From assembly GCF_018324205.1 (NCBI RefSeq), contig NZ_AP023356.1, forward strand, positions 4,543,501 through 4,607,500: a stretch of DNA of 64,000 nt. Direction: 5' to 3'. This document shows positions 57,646 through 64,000 of the stretch, one piece after another (positions within the stretch are counted from its first letter, which is position 1; each line of letters starts with the position of its first letter). The position numbers and the translations under genes are program-made. The notes under the pieces are model-generated. The model had not been told where the DNA came from. It made no database searches and worked only from the letters and a program-made list of their open reading frames with translations. The DNA is from Actinoplanes ianthinogenes (GTDB taxonomy: Bacteria; Actinomycetota; Actinomycetes; Mycobacteriales; Micromonosporaceae).

Positions 57646-58344
57646 GTGACTGCCGTTCCGGACGACGGCCGCCGCTCGCGTCAGCGGCAACTCGCCGGTG
57701 ATCTTCGGGCGCTGATCCTGGCCGGTGACATCGGGCCGCACCAGCGCCTGCCGAGCACCGCCGAACTGACCCGTCGCTATGCGGTCACCAACATGACGGT
57801 CACCCGCGCCCTGCGCATCCTGAAGGCGGAAGGCCTGGTGACCGGCCACAAGGGAAGATCGGTGACGGCGACCGCCCGGCGCCCGGCCACCGTCGCCGCG
57901 GGCCTGACCAGCGCCGAGGCCCAGCTCCTCGAGGTCGGCGAGACACCGGCCCCGGCCCCGGTCGCGCGGGCCTTCGGCCTGGACCGGGACGAGCCGGTGG
58001 TGGTCCGCCACCAGTTGCGGCTGCTCGACGGCGAGCCGGCCGAGCTGAGCTGGAGCTACTATCCGCTCCCCCTGGCCCGGGGCACCGCCCTGGCCGGACC
58101 GGATCCGCTGCCGGACGGGTCCCTGGCCGCGCTCGGGTATCCGGTGCGGCACGCGACCGACCAGGTCTCGGTCCGCCCGGCCACGGTGGCCGAGTTCATC
58201 GCGCTGCGGCTGCCCGAGGACATCCCGGTGCTGCGGCAGTTCCGGATCGGTTACACCGACGGCGGGCGGCCGGTCGAGGTGACCGTGATGATCAAGGCCG
58301 GCCAGCAGTTCGAGATCCGTTACGAGGTGCCGGCACCCGGTTGA
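57646..58344 (+). CDS. GntR/HutC-family transcriptional regulator
   Basis: 232 aa from GTG 57646, with GGGAG about six bases upstream. Winged helix (DIGPHQRLPSTAELTRRYAV, TNMTVTRALRILKAEGLVTG) and a UTRA ligand domain (residues 85-230; ARAFGLDRDEPVVVRHQLRL, SWSYYPLPLARGTAL). It probably binds the palindrome at 57551-57569, controlling itself and the small gene A. Two paralogous small genes flank it, both pointing left; the second overlaps its 3' end by 53 bases. Confidence 0.92.
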   Translation: MTAVPDDGRRSRQRQLAGDLRALILAGDIGPHQRLPSTAELTRRYAVTNMTVTRALRILKAEGLVTGHKGRSVTATARRPATVAAGLTSAEAQLLEVGETPAPAPVARAFGLDRDEPVVVRHQLRLLDGEPAELSWSYYPLPLARGTALAGPDPLPDGSLAALGYPVRHATDQVSVRPATVAEFIALRLPEDIPVLRQFRIGYTDGGRPVEVTVMIKAGQQFEIRYEVPAPG

Positions 58345-58570
58345 CCCGGATCGGGCGCAGGCCGTCCTGCCGGACGAAGATGCGCCGCCGCTGCAACGCG
58401 TTGCCGGCCGGGCCGACGACATAGCCGTCCAGCCAGATCCAGCCGTCGTAGGTGACCCGGGGGTCGATTCTGATGATCCGGAAGGTCAGGGCTCGATCGC
58501 CGGAGAACTGCACGCTCGCGTCGGGTCCGACGTGAACGACGTCGCCCGGCCGTAACACCACCTGGGGCAT
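58292..58570 (-). CDS. Small beta-rich protein B, paralogue of A
   Basis: 92 aa from ATG 58570. It aligns along its length with protein A (about 65% identity by eye over 65 residues) but has a 17-residue C-terminal extension (PIRVNRVPAPRNGSRTAG) encoded antisense to the end of the GntR gene, as though an older stop had been lost. No copy of the GntR operator is visible before it. Function unknown. Confidence 0.75.
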   Translation of the reverse strand: MPQVVLRPGDVVHVGPDASVQFSGDRALTFRIIRIDPRVTYDGWIWLDGYVVGPAGNALQRRRIFVRQDGLRPIRVNRVPAPRNGSRTAGRP

Positions 58571-58671
58571 GCGCCGTCCCCTTCCCGCCGGAGGTCCCCA
58601 GGAAAAAATAGCCGTTGATCAATTAAATCGGGTAGCGGCGTGCGCGATCTGTAATCGCCGAGAATGGCCGG

Positions 58672-59181
58672 GTGACGATTCATTCCACCGATCCGTTCGC
58701 CGTGCCGGACGGGGACAAGTCGCCGGTGCGGCGGCTCCGCGGCCGGCTCGCCGCCCCGGTCACGCTCTGGACCGCCCCCGGCCCGGCCGGGCTGACCGTC
58801 TCCTCCGTGCTGGTCGCCGACGGTGATCCGGGCCGGGTGCTCGGCCTGATCGACGAGGAGAGCGACTTCTGGGACGCCGCCTCCCGGGCCGGACGGTTCG
58901 CGGTCACCCCGCTCACCCCGGCCGACCGGCAGCTCGCCGACAGGTTCGCCGGGCTGATGCCGGCGCCGGGCGGGCTGTTCGCCACCGGCGAGTGGCAGCA
59001 GACGGCGTACGGGCCGGTGCCGGCGCACGCCGGGGCCTGGGCCGGCTGCCGGTTGTCCGCGGAGCGGCCGTGCGGGTGGGCGCTGCTGGTCGAGGCGGTT
59101 GTCGAGGAGGCGTTCTTCCCCGGTCCCGCCGCGCCACTGGTGCACTTCCGGGGGCGATATGCCGAGCTGACCGACCGCTGA
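58672..59181 (+). CDS. Flavin reductase-like FMN-binding protein
   Basis: 169 aa from GTG 58672. LRGRLAAPVTLWTAPGPAGL, TVSSVLVADGDPGRVLGLID and SDFWDAASRAGRFAVTPLTP form the split-barrel flavin-reductase fold. It binds FMN and would reduce flavin or act as an FMN oxidoreductase; the partner is not obvious. The promoter region has GAGAAT six bases before the start, possibly leaderless. Confidence 0.82.
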   Translation: MTIHSTDPFAVPDGDKSPVRRLRGRLAAPVTLWTAPGPAGLTVSSVLVADGDPGRVLGLIDEESDFWDAASRAGRFAVTPLTPADRQLADRFAGLMPAPGGLFATGEWQQTAYGPVPAHAGAWAGCRLSAERPCGWALLVEAVVEEAFFPGPAAPLVHFRGRYAELTDR

Positions 59182-59290
59182 GCGCACTCAGACCACCACT
59201 CAGCGCAGACGCCGACCGGCGGGCCGGGGTGGGCGGCTTTCCTTCGTACCGTGCCGGAAAGTCCACTCCGCCCACGAAGGTGGTGACACC

Positions 59291-59635
59291 GTGCCGGCCA
59301 CCCCCGAGAGATATCTCGAGGTGCAGAACTCCGAGGAATTCGGGCGACTGCGCCATACGCTCCGCCGCTTCATCTTCCCGACGACGATCGCGTTCATCCT
59401 CTGGTACGCGCTGTATGTCCTGCTCACCGCGTACGCGCGGGACTTCATGGCGATCAAGCTGGTCGGCAACATCAACGTCGGCCTGCTGCTCGGCCTGCTC
59501 CAGTTCGTCTCCACGTTCGTGATCGCCTGGTACTACGCGAGGTTCGCCGCGCAGAAGGTCGACCCGCTCGCCGACGAGATCTACCAGGAGATCGACCAGT
59601 CGGCCACCGCTCCCAGTGAGGAAGGCGTGGCCTGA
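59291..59635 (+). CDS. DUF485 membrane protein, symporter companion
   Basis: 114 aa from GTG 59291. Two helices (FPTTIAFILWYALYVLLTAY and NVGLLLGLLQFVSTFVIAWY) with the DUF485 pattern ending YYARFAAQKVDPLADEI. YjcH-type DUF485 proteins are encoded immediately upstream of ActP. The stop overlaps the symporter ATG by one base, so the two are translationally coupled. Confidence 0.93.
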   Translation: MPATPERYLEVQNSEEFGRLRHTLRRFIFPTTIAFILWYALYVLLTAYARDFMAIKLVGNINVGLLLGLLQFVSTFVIAWYYARFAAQKVDPLADEIYQEIDQSATAPSEEGVA

Positions 59636-61308
59636 TGCCGAACCTGCTCGCGGCCGAGGTCTCGGCCAGCACCTCGCGCACGCTGACCATCACGCTGTTC
59701 CTGATCTTCGTGGCGATCACCCTGGGCATCACCATCTGGGCGAGCCGGCAGACCAAGACCGCCACCGACTTCTACGCCGGTGGCCGGCAGTTCTCCGGCT
59801 TCCAGAACGGCATGGCGATCGGCGGCGACTACATGTCGGCCGCGTCGTTCCTCGGCATCGCCGGCCTGATCGCGCTCTACGGCTACGACGGCTTCCTCTA
59901 CTCGATCGGCTTCCTGGTCGCCTGGCTGGTGGCGCTGCTGCTGGTCGCCGAGTTCCTGCGCAACTCCGGCCGGTACACGATGGCCGACGTGCTCGCCTTC
60001 CGGATGCGTCAGCGCCCGGTCCGGCTCGGCGCCTCGGTCTCCACCGTGGTGGTCTCGATCTTCTACCTGATCGCCCAGATGGTCGGCGCCGGCGCGCTCG
60101 TGTCGCTGCTGCTGGGGATCACCGCGGACCAGACGTTCCTGGGGATGAACGCGGCCACCGCCAAGACCGTCACGATCATCCTGGTCGGCGCCTTGATGAT
60201 CGTTTACGTGGTCGTCGGCGGCATGAAGGGCACCACCTACGTGCAGATCGTCAAGGCGTTCATGCTGATGACCGGCGCCCTGGTGATGACCCTGATGGTG
60301 CTGGCGCACTACAAGTTCAACCTGTCCGCGCTGCTCGGTGACGCCGCCGCGCAGTCCGGCAAGGGTGCCGCCTTCCTCGAACCCGGCCTGCGGTACGGCG
60401 TCGAGACGGCCGGTGACGCGACGAAGACGTTCTACAGCAAGATGGACCTGCTCTCGCTGGGCCTCGCGCTGGTCCTCGGCACGGCCGGTCTGCCGCACAT
60501 CCTGACCCGCTTCTACACCGTCCCGACTGCCCGGATCGCCCGCAAGAGCGTGCTCTGGGCGATCGGCATCATCGGTACGTTCTACCTGTTCACCCTGGCC
60601 CTGGGCTTCGGCGCGGCGGCCCTGGTGGGCGGCAAGGCGATCACCGCGCAGGACAAGGCGGGCAACACCGCGGCGCCGCAGCTGGCGCAGAAGCTCGGCG
60701 TCGACTACCTCGGTGGCGAGACCGGCGGCGCGGTGCTGCTGGCGATCATCGCGGCGGTCGCGTTCGCGACCATCCTCGCCGTGGTGGCCGGCCTGACGCT
60801 GGCGTCGTCGTCGAGCGTGGCGCACGACTTCTACGCCAACGTGATCAAGCGGGGTGAGGCGTCCGAGCGCAGCGAGGTCAACGTCGCCCGGATCTCGGCC
60901 TTCGTGATCGGCGCCGTCGCCATCACGCTGTCCATCTTCGCGCAGAGCTTGAACGTGGCCTTCCTGGTCGCACTGGCGTTCGCGGTGGCCGCGTCGGCGA
61001 ACCTGCCGGCCATCCTGTACAGCCTGTTCTGGCGGCGCTTCAACACCGCCGGCGCGCTCTGGTCGATCTACGGCGGCCTGCTCAGCGCGGTCGTCCTGGT
61101 GTTCTTCTCGCCGGTCGTGTCGGGCTCGCCCACCGCGATGTTCCCGGCCGAGGACTGGCACTGGTTCCCGCTGTCCAACCCGGGCATCATCTCGATCCCG
61201 CTGGGCTTCTTCTTCGGCTGGCTGGGCACCGTGCTCAGCAAGGAGACCGACGAGAAGAAGTACGCCGAGCTGGAGGTCCGGTCGCTGACCGGGCACGGCG
61301 CCCACTGA
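59635..61308 (+). CDS. Cation/acetate symporter ActP-like (copy 2)
   Basis: 557 aa from ATG 59635. SSS family with about 13 helices: GGDYMSAASFLGIAGLIALY, RNSGRYTMADVLAFRMRQRP, GTAGLPHILTRFYTVPTARI and ATILAVVAGLTLASSSSVAH (sodium site). Much closer to canonical ActP than copy 1, including the DUF485 partner. It takes up acetate or related monocarboxylates with cations. A terminator follows 17 bp after the stop. Confidence 0.94.
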   Translation: MPNLLAAEVSASTSRTLTITLFLIFVAITLGITIWASRQTKTATDFYAGGRQFSGFQNGMAIGGDYMSAASFLGIAGLIALYGYDGFLYSIGFLVAWLVALLLVAEFLRNSGRYTMADVLAFRMRQRPVRLGASVSTVVVSIFYLIAQMVGAGALVSLLLGITADQTFLGMNAATAKTVTIILVGALMIVYVVVGGMKGTTYVQIVKAFMLMTGALVMTLMVLAHYKFNLSALLGDAAAQSGKGAAFLEPGLRYGVETAGDATKTFYSKMDLLSLGLALVLGTAGLPHILTRFYTVPTARIARKSVLWAIGIIGTFYLFTLALGFGAAALVGGKAITAQDKAGNTAAPQLAQKLGVDYLGGETGGAVLLAIIAAVAFATILAVVAGLTLASSSSVAHDFYANVIKRGEASERSEVNVARISAFVIGAVAITLSIFAQSLNVAFLVALAFAVAASANLPAILYSLFWRRFNTAGALWSIYGGLLSAVVLVFFSPVVSGSPTAMFPAEDWHWFPLSNPGIISIPLGFFFGWLGTVLSKETDEKKYAELEVRSLTGHGAH

Positions 61309-61325
61309 TCCTTCTCCGTAACACC

Positions 61326-61358
61326 CCCGGGCCGGCGTCGTCGCCGCGCCGGCCCGGG
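61326..61358 (+). terminator. 12-bp-stem terminator after the symporter
   Basis: CCCGGGCCGGCG (61326-61337) pairs with CGCCGGCCCGGG (61347-61358) around a 9-nt loop. Confidence 0.75.
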
Positions 61359-61427
61359 TCCTCCCACGTTCGTGCCGAACCATGTCGTGCCGCCGGATAG
61401 CTGGTCGTTGCGACCTAACCTGGTGCC

Positions 61428-62561
61428 ATGTCTGCCACCACCTCTCCCAGCGGCAACTCCTCCGGACGGGCCTCCGTCCCGCCGTCCGGGCGCCCGGTCT
61501 CCCCGGGCGGGCCCGGTGAGCGGGGCCGTTCCTACGGCAGCGGCGGCTCCTACAAGGGCGGGCGCACCAAGCCGCGCTGGGGCCGGATCGCCCTGGTCGC
61601 CGGCGCCGTGGTGCTGGTCCTCGCGGTCATCGGCGGGATCTACGCGGTCAACTACGTCAACGGCATCGACGACGACCTCAAGCGGACCGACGCGTTCGCC
61701 GGGATCACCGCGGACCGGCCGGCCAAGACGGTGGAGGGCGCGCTCAACATCCTGCTGGTCGGCAGCGACTCGCGCGATCCGGACGCCAAGGAGGACCAGG
61801 CCAACGCCTGGCGCGCGGACACGCTGATGCTCATGCACGTGCCGGCCGACCACAAGAGCGCCCAGCTCATCTCGATCCCCCGGGACCTGTGGGTGGTCGT
61901 GCCGAAAGCCAACGGCGCGGCGTGCAGCGACGGCTCCCGAGCCAAGATCAACGCCTCGTTCGCGTTCGGCGGCCTGCCCCGCGCGGTGCACACCGTCGAG
62001 TGCCTGACCGGCGTGAAGATCGACCACGTGGTGGCGATCGACTTCGGCGGCTTCAAGGAGGTCACCAACGCGCTCGGCGGCGTCGACCTCTACGTCGACC
62101 AGACGATCACCTCGATCCACAAGCCGCACCGGGTGTTCAAGAAGGGCATGATGCACATGAACGGTGCGCAGGCCCTGGACTGGGTGCGTCAGCGCTACCA
62201 GTTCGCCCGCGGCGACTTCGCCCGGCAGAAGCACCAGCAGGAGTTCCTCAAGGCGATCCTGGACAAGGCGGCCAGCAGCGGCACGCTGACCAGCCCCGGC
62301 AAGCTCGACGACTTCCTCACCGCGGTGGCCGCCGCCGTCACCGTCGACCAGGACTTCTCGCTGAAGGATGTCGCCCTGCAGTTCCGCAGCCTGCGCTCGG
62401 ACAACCTGACGTTCCTGACCAGCCCGAACAAGGGCAGCGAGACGATCAACGGGCAGTCCGTGGTGGTCTCCGACCGGGAGAAGGCGCTGGCCCTGTTCGA
62501 GGCGGTGAAGTCCGACAAGATGACGGACTACCTCGCGGCGAACCCGGTCAAGAAGTCCTGA
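61428..62561 (+). CDS. LytR-CpsA-Psr (LCP) family glycopolymer ligase
   Basis: 377 aa from ATG 61428. Cytoplasmic Ser/Gly/Pro-rich tail of about 50 residues, one membrane helix (IALVAGAVVLVLAVIGGIYA), then the LCP domain: ILLVGSDSRDPDAKEDQANA, WRADTLMLMHVPADHKSAQL, SIPRDLWVV (Arg/Asp), KINASFAFGG and QALDWVRQRYQFARGDFARQ. These bind polyprenyl pyrophosphate and attach glycopolymers to the wall. A -10-like TAACCT (61416-61421) six bases before the ATG suggests a leaderless mRNA. Confidence 0.94.
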   Translation: MSATTSPSGNSSGRASVPPSGRPVSPGGPGERGRSYGSGGSYKGGRTKPRWGRIALVAGAVVLVLAVIGGIYAVNYVNGIDDDLKRTDAFAGITADRPAKTVEGALNILLVGSDSRDPDAKEDQANAWRADTLMLMHVPADHKSAQLISIPRDLWVVVPKANGAACSDGSRAKINASFAFGGLPRAVHTVECLTGVKIDHVVAIDFGGFKEVTNALGGVDLYVDQTITSIHKPHRVFKKGMMHMNGAQALDWVRQRYQFARGDFARQKHQQEFLKAILDKAASSGTLTSPGKLDDFLTAVAAAVTVDQDFSLKDVALQFRSLRSDNLTFLTSPNKGSETINGQSVVVSDREKALALFEAVKSDKMTDYLAANPVKKS

Positions 62562-62589
62562 CCCGACCCGAACCCGTACGCTGGATGCC

Positions 62590-62925
62590 GTGTTCGGACC
62601 TCAGGTACCCAGCGTGACCCCGGATCAGGTCGGCGCCGACGCCTACCTCCTCGACGTTCGCGAGCCGGACGAGTGGGTCGCCGGGCATGCGCCCGGCGCC
62701 CACCACCTGCCGATGATGGAGGTGCCGGCCCGGATGGCCGAGGTGCCCGCGGACGGCGAGGTCGTGGTGATCTGCCGGGCCGGCGGCCGGTCCGGCCAGG
62801 TGGTGGCCTACTTGATGAACAACGGCTGGGACAACGTGCGCAACCTCGACGGCGGGATGCAGTCCTGGGCCGCCCACGGGCGTGACCTGGTGAGCGAGGA
62901 CGGGCAGTCGGCCCGGGTGTTGTGA
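62590..62925 (+). CDS. Rhodanese-like sulfurtransferase
   Basis: 111 aa from GTG 62590, seven bases after TACGCT (62577-62582), a leaderless -10. Single rhodanese domain: LLDVREPDEWVAGHAPGAHH, active-site loop VICRAGGRSGQVVAYL with the catalytic Cys, and NVRNLDGGMQSWAAHG. Moves sulfane sulphur in the cytoplasm. The stop overlaps the next start (GTGA). Confidence 0.94.
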   Translation: MFGPQVPSVTPDQVGADAYLLDVREPDEWVAGHAPGAHHLPMMEVPARMAEVPADGEVVVICRAGGRSGQVVAYLMNNGWDNVRNLDGGMQSWAAHGRDLVSEDGQSARVL

Positions 62926-63713
62926 CCAGCGCGTACCGACCTCTCGTCTTCGCCCACCGTGGTGGCGCGGACGCGCTGCCCGAGCACACCCTCGGGGCGT
63001 ACCTGCGCGCGCTGGAGGACGGCGTCGACGGGCTGGAGTGCGACGTCCGGCTCACCCGCGACGGGCACCTGGTCTGCGTGCACGACCGCCGGCTGAACCG
63101 CACCAGCAACGGCAAGGGTCTGGTCAGCCGGCGCACCCTGGCCCAGCTCGACGAGTACAACTACGGCTCCTGGCACCCGGGTTACCCGGCCGACGAGGAG
63201 CTGCCCGACCTGAGCCGGCTGCTCACCCTGGAACGACTGCTCGAGGCCGTCCGGGACAGCGGCCGGCCGGTCCGCCTGCTGATCGAGACGAAACACCCGT
63301 CCCGGTACGGCGCCGAGGTGGAGCGCCGGCTGGTCGGGATGCTGCGCCGGTTCGGGCTGGCCGAGCCGAAACCGGACGACCCGGTCCAGGTGACGGTGAT
63401 GTCGTTCGCGGCGCTCGCGCTGCGCCGGATCCGCGCCCAGGCACCCGGCGTGCCCACCGTCTACCTGCTGGAGCTGCTGCCACCCGGGGTGGGCAAGGGC
63501 AAGCTGCCGTTCGGCGCGCGGATCGCCGGGCCCGGCGTGGACCTGGTCCGCAGCCGGCCCGGGCTGCTGCCGGCGATGCGGGCGGCCGGGCACCGGACGT
63601 ACGTCTGGACCGTCAACGAGCCGGCCGACCTGGAGCTCGTCCTGCGCCACCGGGTGGACGGCGTGATCAGTGACCGGCCGAAATTCGTTCTCGACCACCT
63701 GGCACAGATGTGA
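62922..63713 (+). CDS. Glycerophosphodiester phosphodiesterase
   Basis: 263 aa from GTG 62922, overlapping the rhodanese gene by four bases. FAHRGGADALPEHTLGAYLR holds the first catalytic His and metal Glu, DGLECDVRLTRDGHLVCVHD the second His and acidic ligands, and LLIETKHP the third. TYVWTVNEPADLELVL closes the TIM barrel. No signal peptide. It releases glycerol-3-phosphate from glycerophosphodiesters in the cytoplasm. Confidence 0.94.
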   Translation: MTSAYRPLVFAHRGGADALPEHTLGAYLRALEDGVDGLECDVRLTRDGHLVCVHDRRLNRTSNGKGLVSRRTLAQLDEYNYGSWHPGYPADEELPDLSRLLTLERLLEAVRDSGRPVRLLIETKHPSRYGAEVERRLVGMLRRFGLAEPKPDDPVQVTVMSFAALALRRIRAQAPGVPTVYLLELLPPGVGKGKLPFGARIAGPGVDLVRSRPGLLPAMRAAGHRTYVWTVNEPADLELVLRHRVDGVISDRPKFVLDHLAQM

Positions 63714-63761
63714 CCGTGGACACAGCTGCTCACCGTTGAGGAGCGAGGCAGACTCGCAGAC

Positions 63762-64000
63762 ATGCCGGACCGTCCCGACTACCCAGCGCTGACCCGGGGT
63801 CAGATCGCGGTCCTCGACCGCGTGAACGCCGGGGAGTCCGGCCTGCCCGTGCTCCAGCAGCTGGTCCGGCTGGCCCAGGACGTGCTCGGCGCGCGCGGCG
63901 CCGGCTTCGCGGAGTATGCGAGCGGCCACGGCCGGATCATCGCGGCCACCGGGGTGTGCGAGCCGGCGATCGGCCGCCGCGTGGAGCGCCGCCTGGAGGG
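63762..64000 (+). CDS. Start of a probable GAF-domain sensor protein, truncated by window edge
   Basis: 79 codons from ATG 63762, open at the right edge. VLQQLVRLAQDVLGARGAGF and EYASGHGRIIAATGVCEP resemble the start of GAF domains in actinomycete sensor kinases. No ribosome site at normal distance. The class is tentative since the diagnostic part is missing. Confidence 0.55.
   Translation, partial: MPDRPDYPALTRGQIAVLDRVNAGESGLPVLQQLVRLAQDVLGARGAGFAEYASGHGRIIAATGVCEPAIGRRVERRLE

Overview
The window is 64 kb of GC-rich actinomycete chromosome. Codon use, GTG starts, many leaderless-looking promoters and families such as EccB, LytR-CpsA-Psr and DUF5324-like proteins point to Micromonosporaceae, most likely Actinoplanes or a close relative; this is inferred from family resemblance, not from a search. 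The run of a Rv0010c-like PH-domain protein, a rhomboid protease, a cyclophilin and a DUF5324-like protein at 32.4-35.0 kb resembles the origin-proximal block of other actinomycetes (ppiA region), so the window may lie near oriC. dnaA itself is not here.

Layout. 0-7.2 kb: a leftward cassette of a LamG/DNRLRE secreted protein and a very large RHS/YD-repeat secreted protein running off the left edge (polymorphic-toxin-like). 7.5-14.3 kb: an accessory patch with two integrase relics, a GGDEF diguanylate cyclase, a frameshifted darcynin-like gene, an NAD-dependent epimerase with its divergent TetR regulator, a HAD-hydrolase scrap, a secreted protein made of a 98%-identical internal duplication, and tRNA-Arg(ACG) and tRNA-Ser(GCT). 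14.5-24.4 kb: an EcsC-like protein with a histone-like linker, a CPBP protease, a flavohaemoglobin, an XRE-peptide deformylase fusion, an iron-box-controlled FhuF-type reductase, a polytopic membrane protein, a methyltransferase and a PEBP protein. 24.7-32 kb: an NlpC/P60 hydrolase with a probable CTG start, a DUF4352 protein, a quinone oxidoreductase, tRNA-Ser(TGA), tandem PKD-type secreted paralogues, and SoxR divergent from a split transketolase. 32-37.4 kb: the origin-like block, then an isolated EccB and CorA.

37.5-45 kb: an aminotransferase divergent from a tightly overlapped three-gene operon (cytidylyltransferase, archaeal-type sn-glycerol-1-phosphate dehydrogenase, CDP-alcohol phosphatidyltransferase), facing a GT4 glycosyltransferase; then an Fpg/Nei glycosylase and a polyprenyl glycosylphosphotransferase. 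The operon could convert DHAP to sn-glycerol-1-phosphate, then to a CDP-activated form, then to a phosphodiester product. It is the best candidate for an undescribed system.

45-64 kb: a tandem-repeat intergenic region, a LytS/LytTR two-component pair, a cluster of four DnaA-box-like sites, a PTPS-like protein, an OmpR/histidine kinase pair with a DUF4153/4173 membrane protein, two separate companion-plus-symporter (SSS, acetate-type) modules, a second small secreted DPBB protein, an ABC exporter pair, a GntR regulator flanked by two paralogous small genes, then flavin reductase, LytR-CpsA-Psr, rhodanese, GDPD and the start of a probable GAF sensor. No CRISPR array, rRNA or intact insertion sequence was seen.
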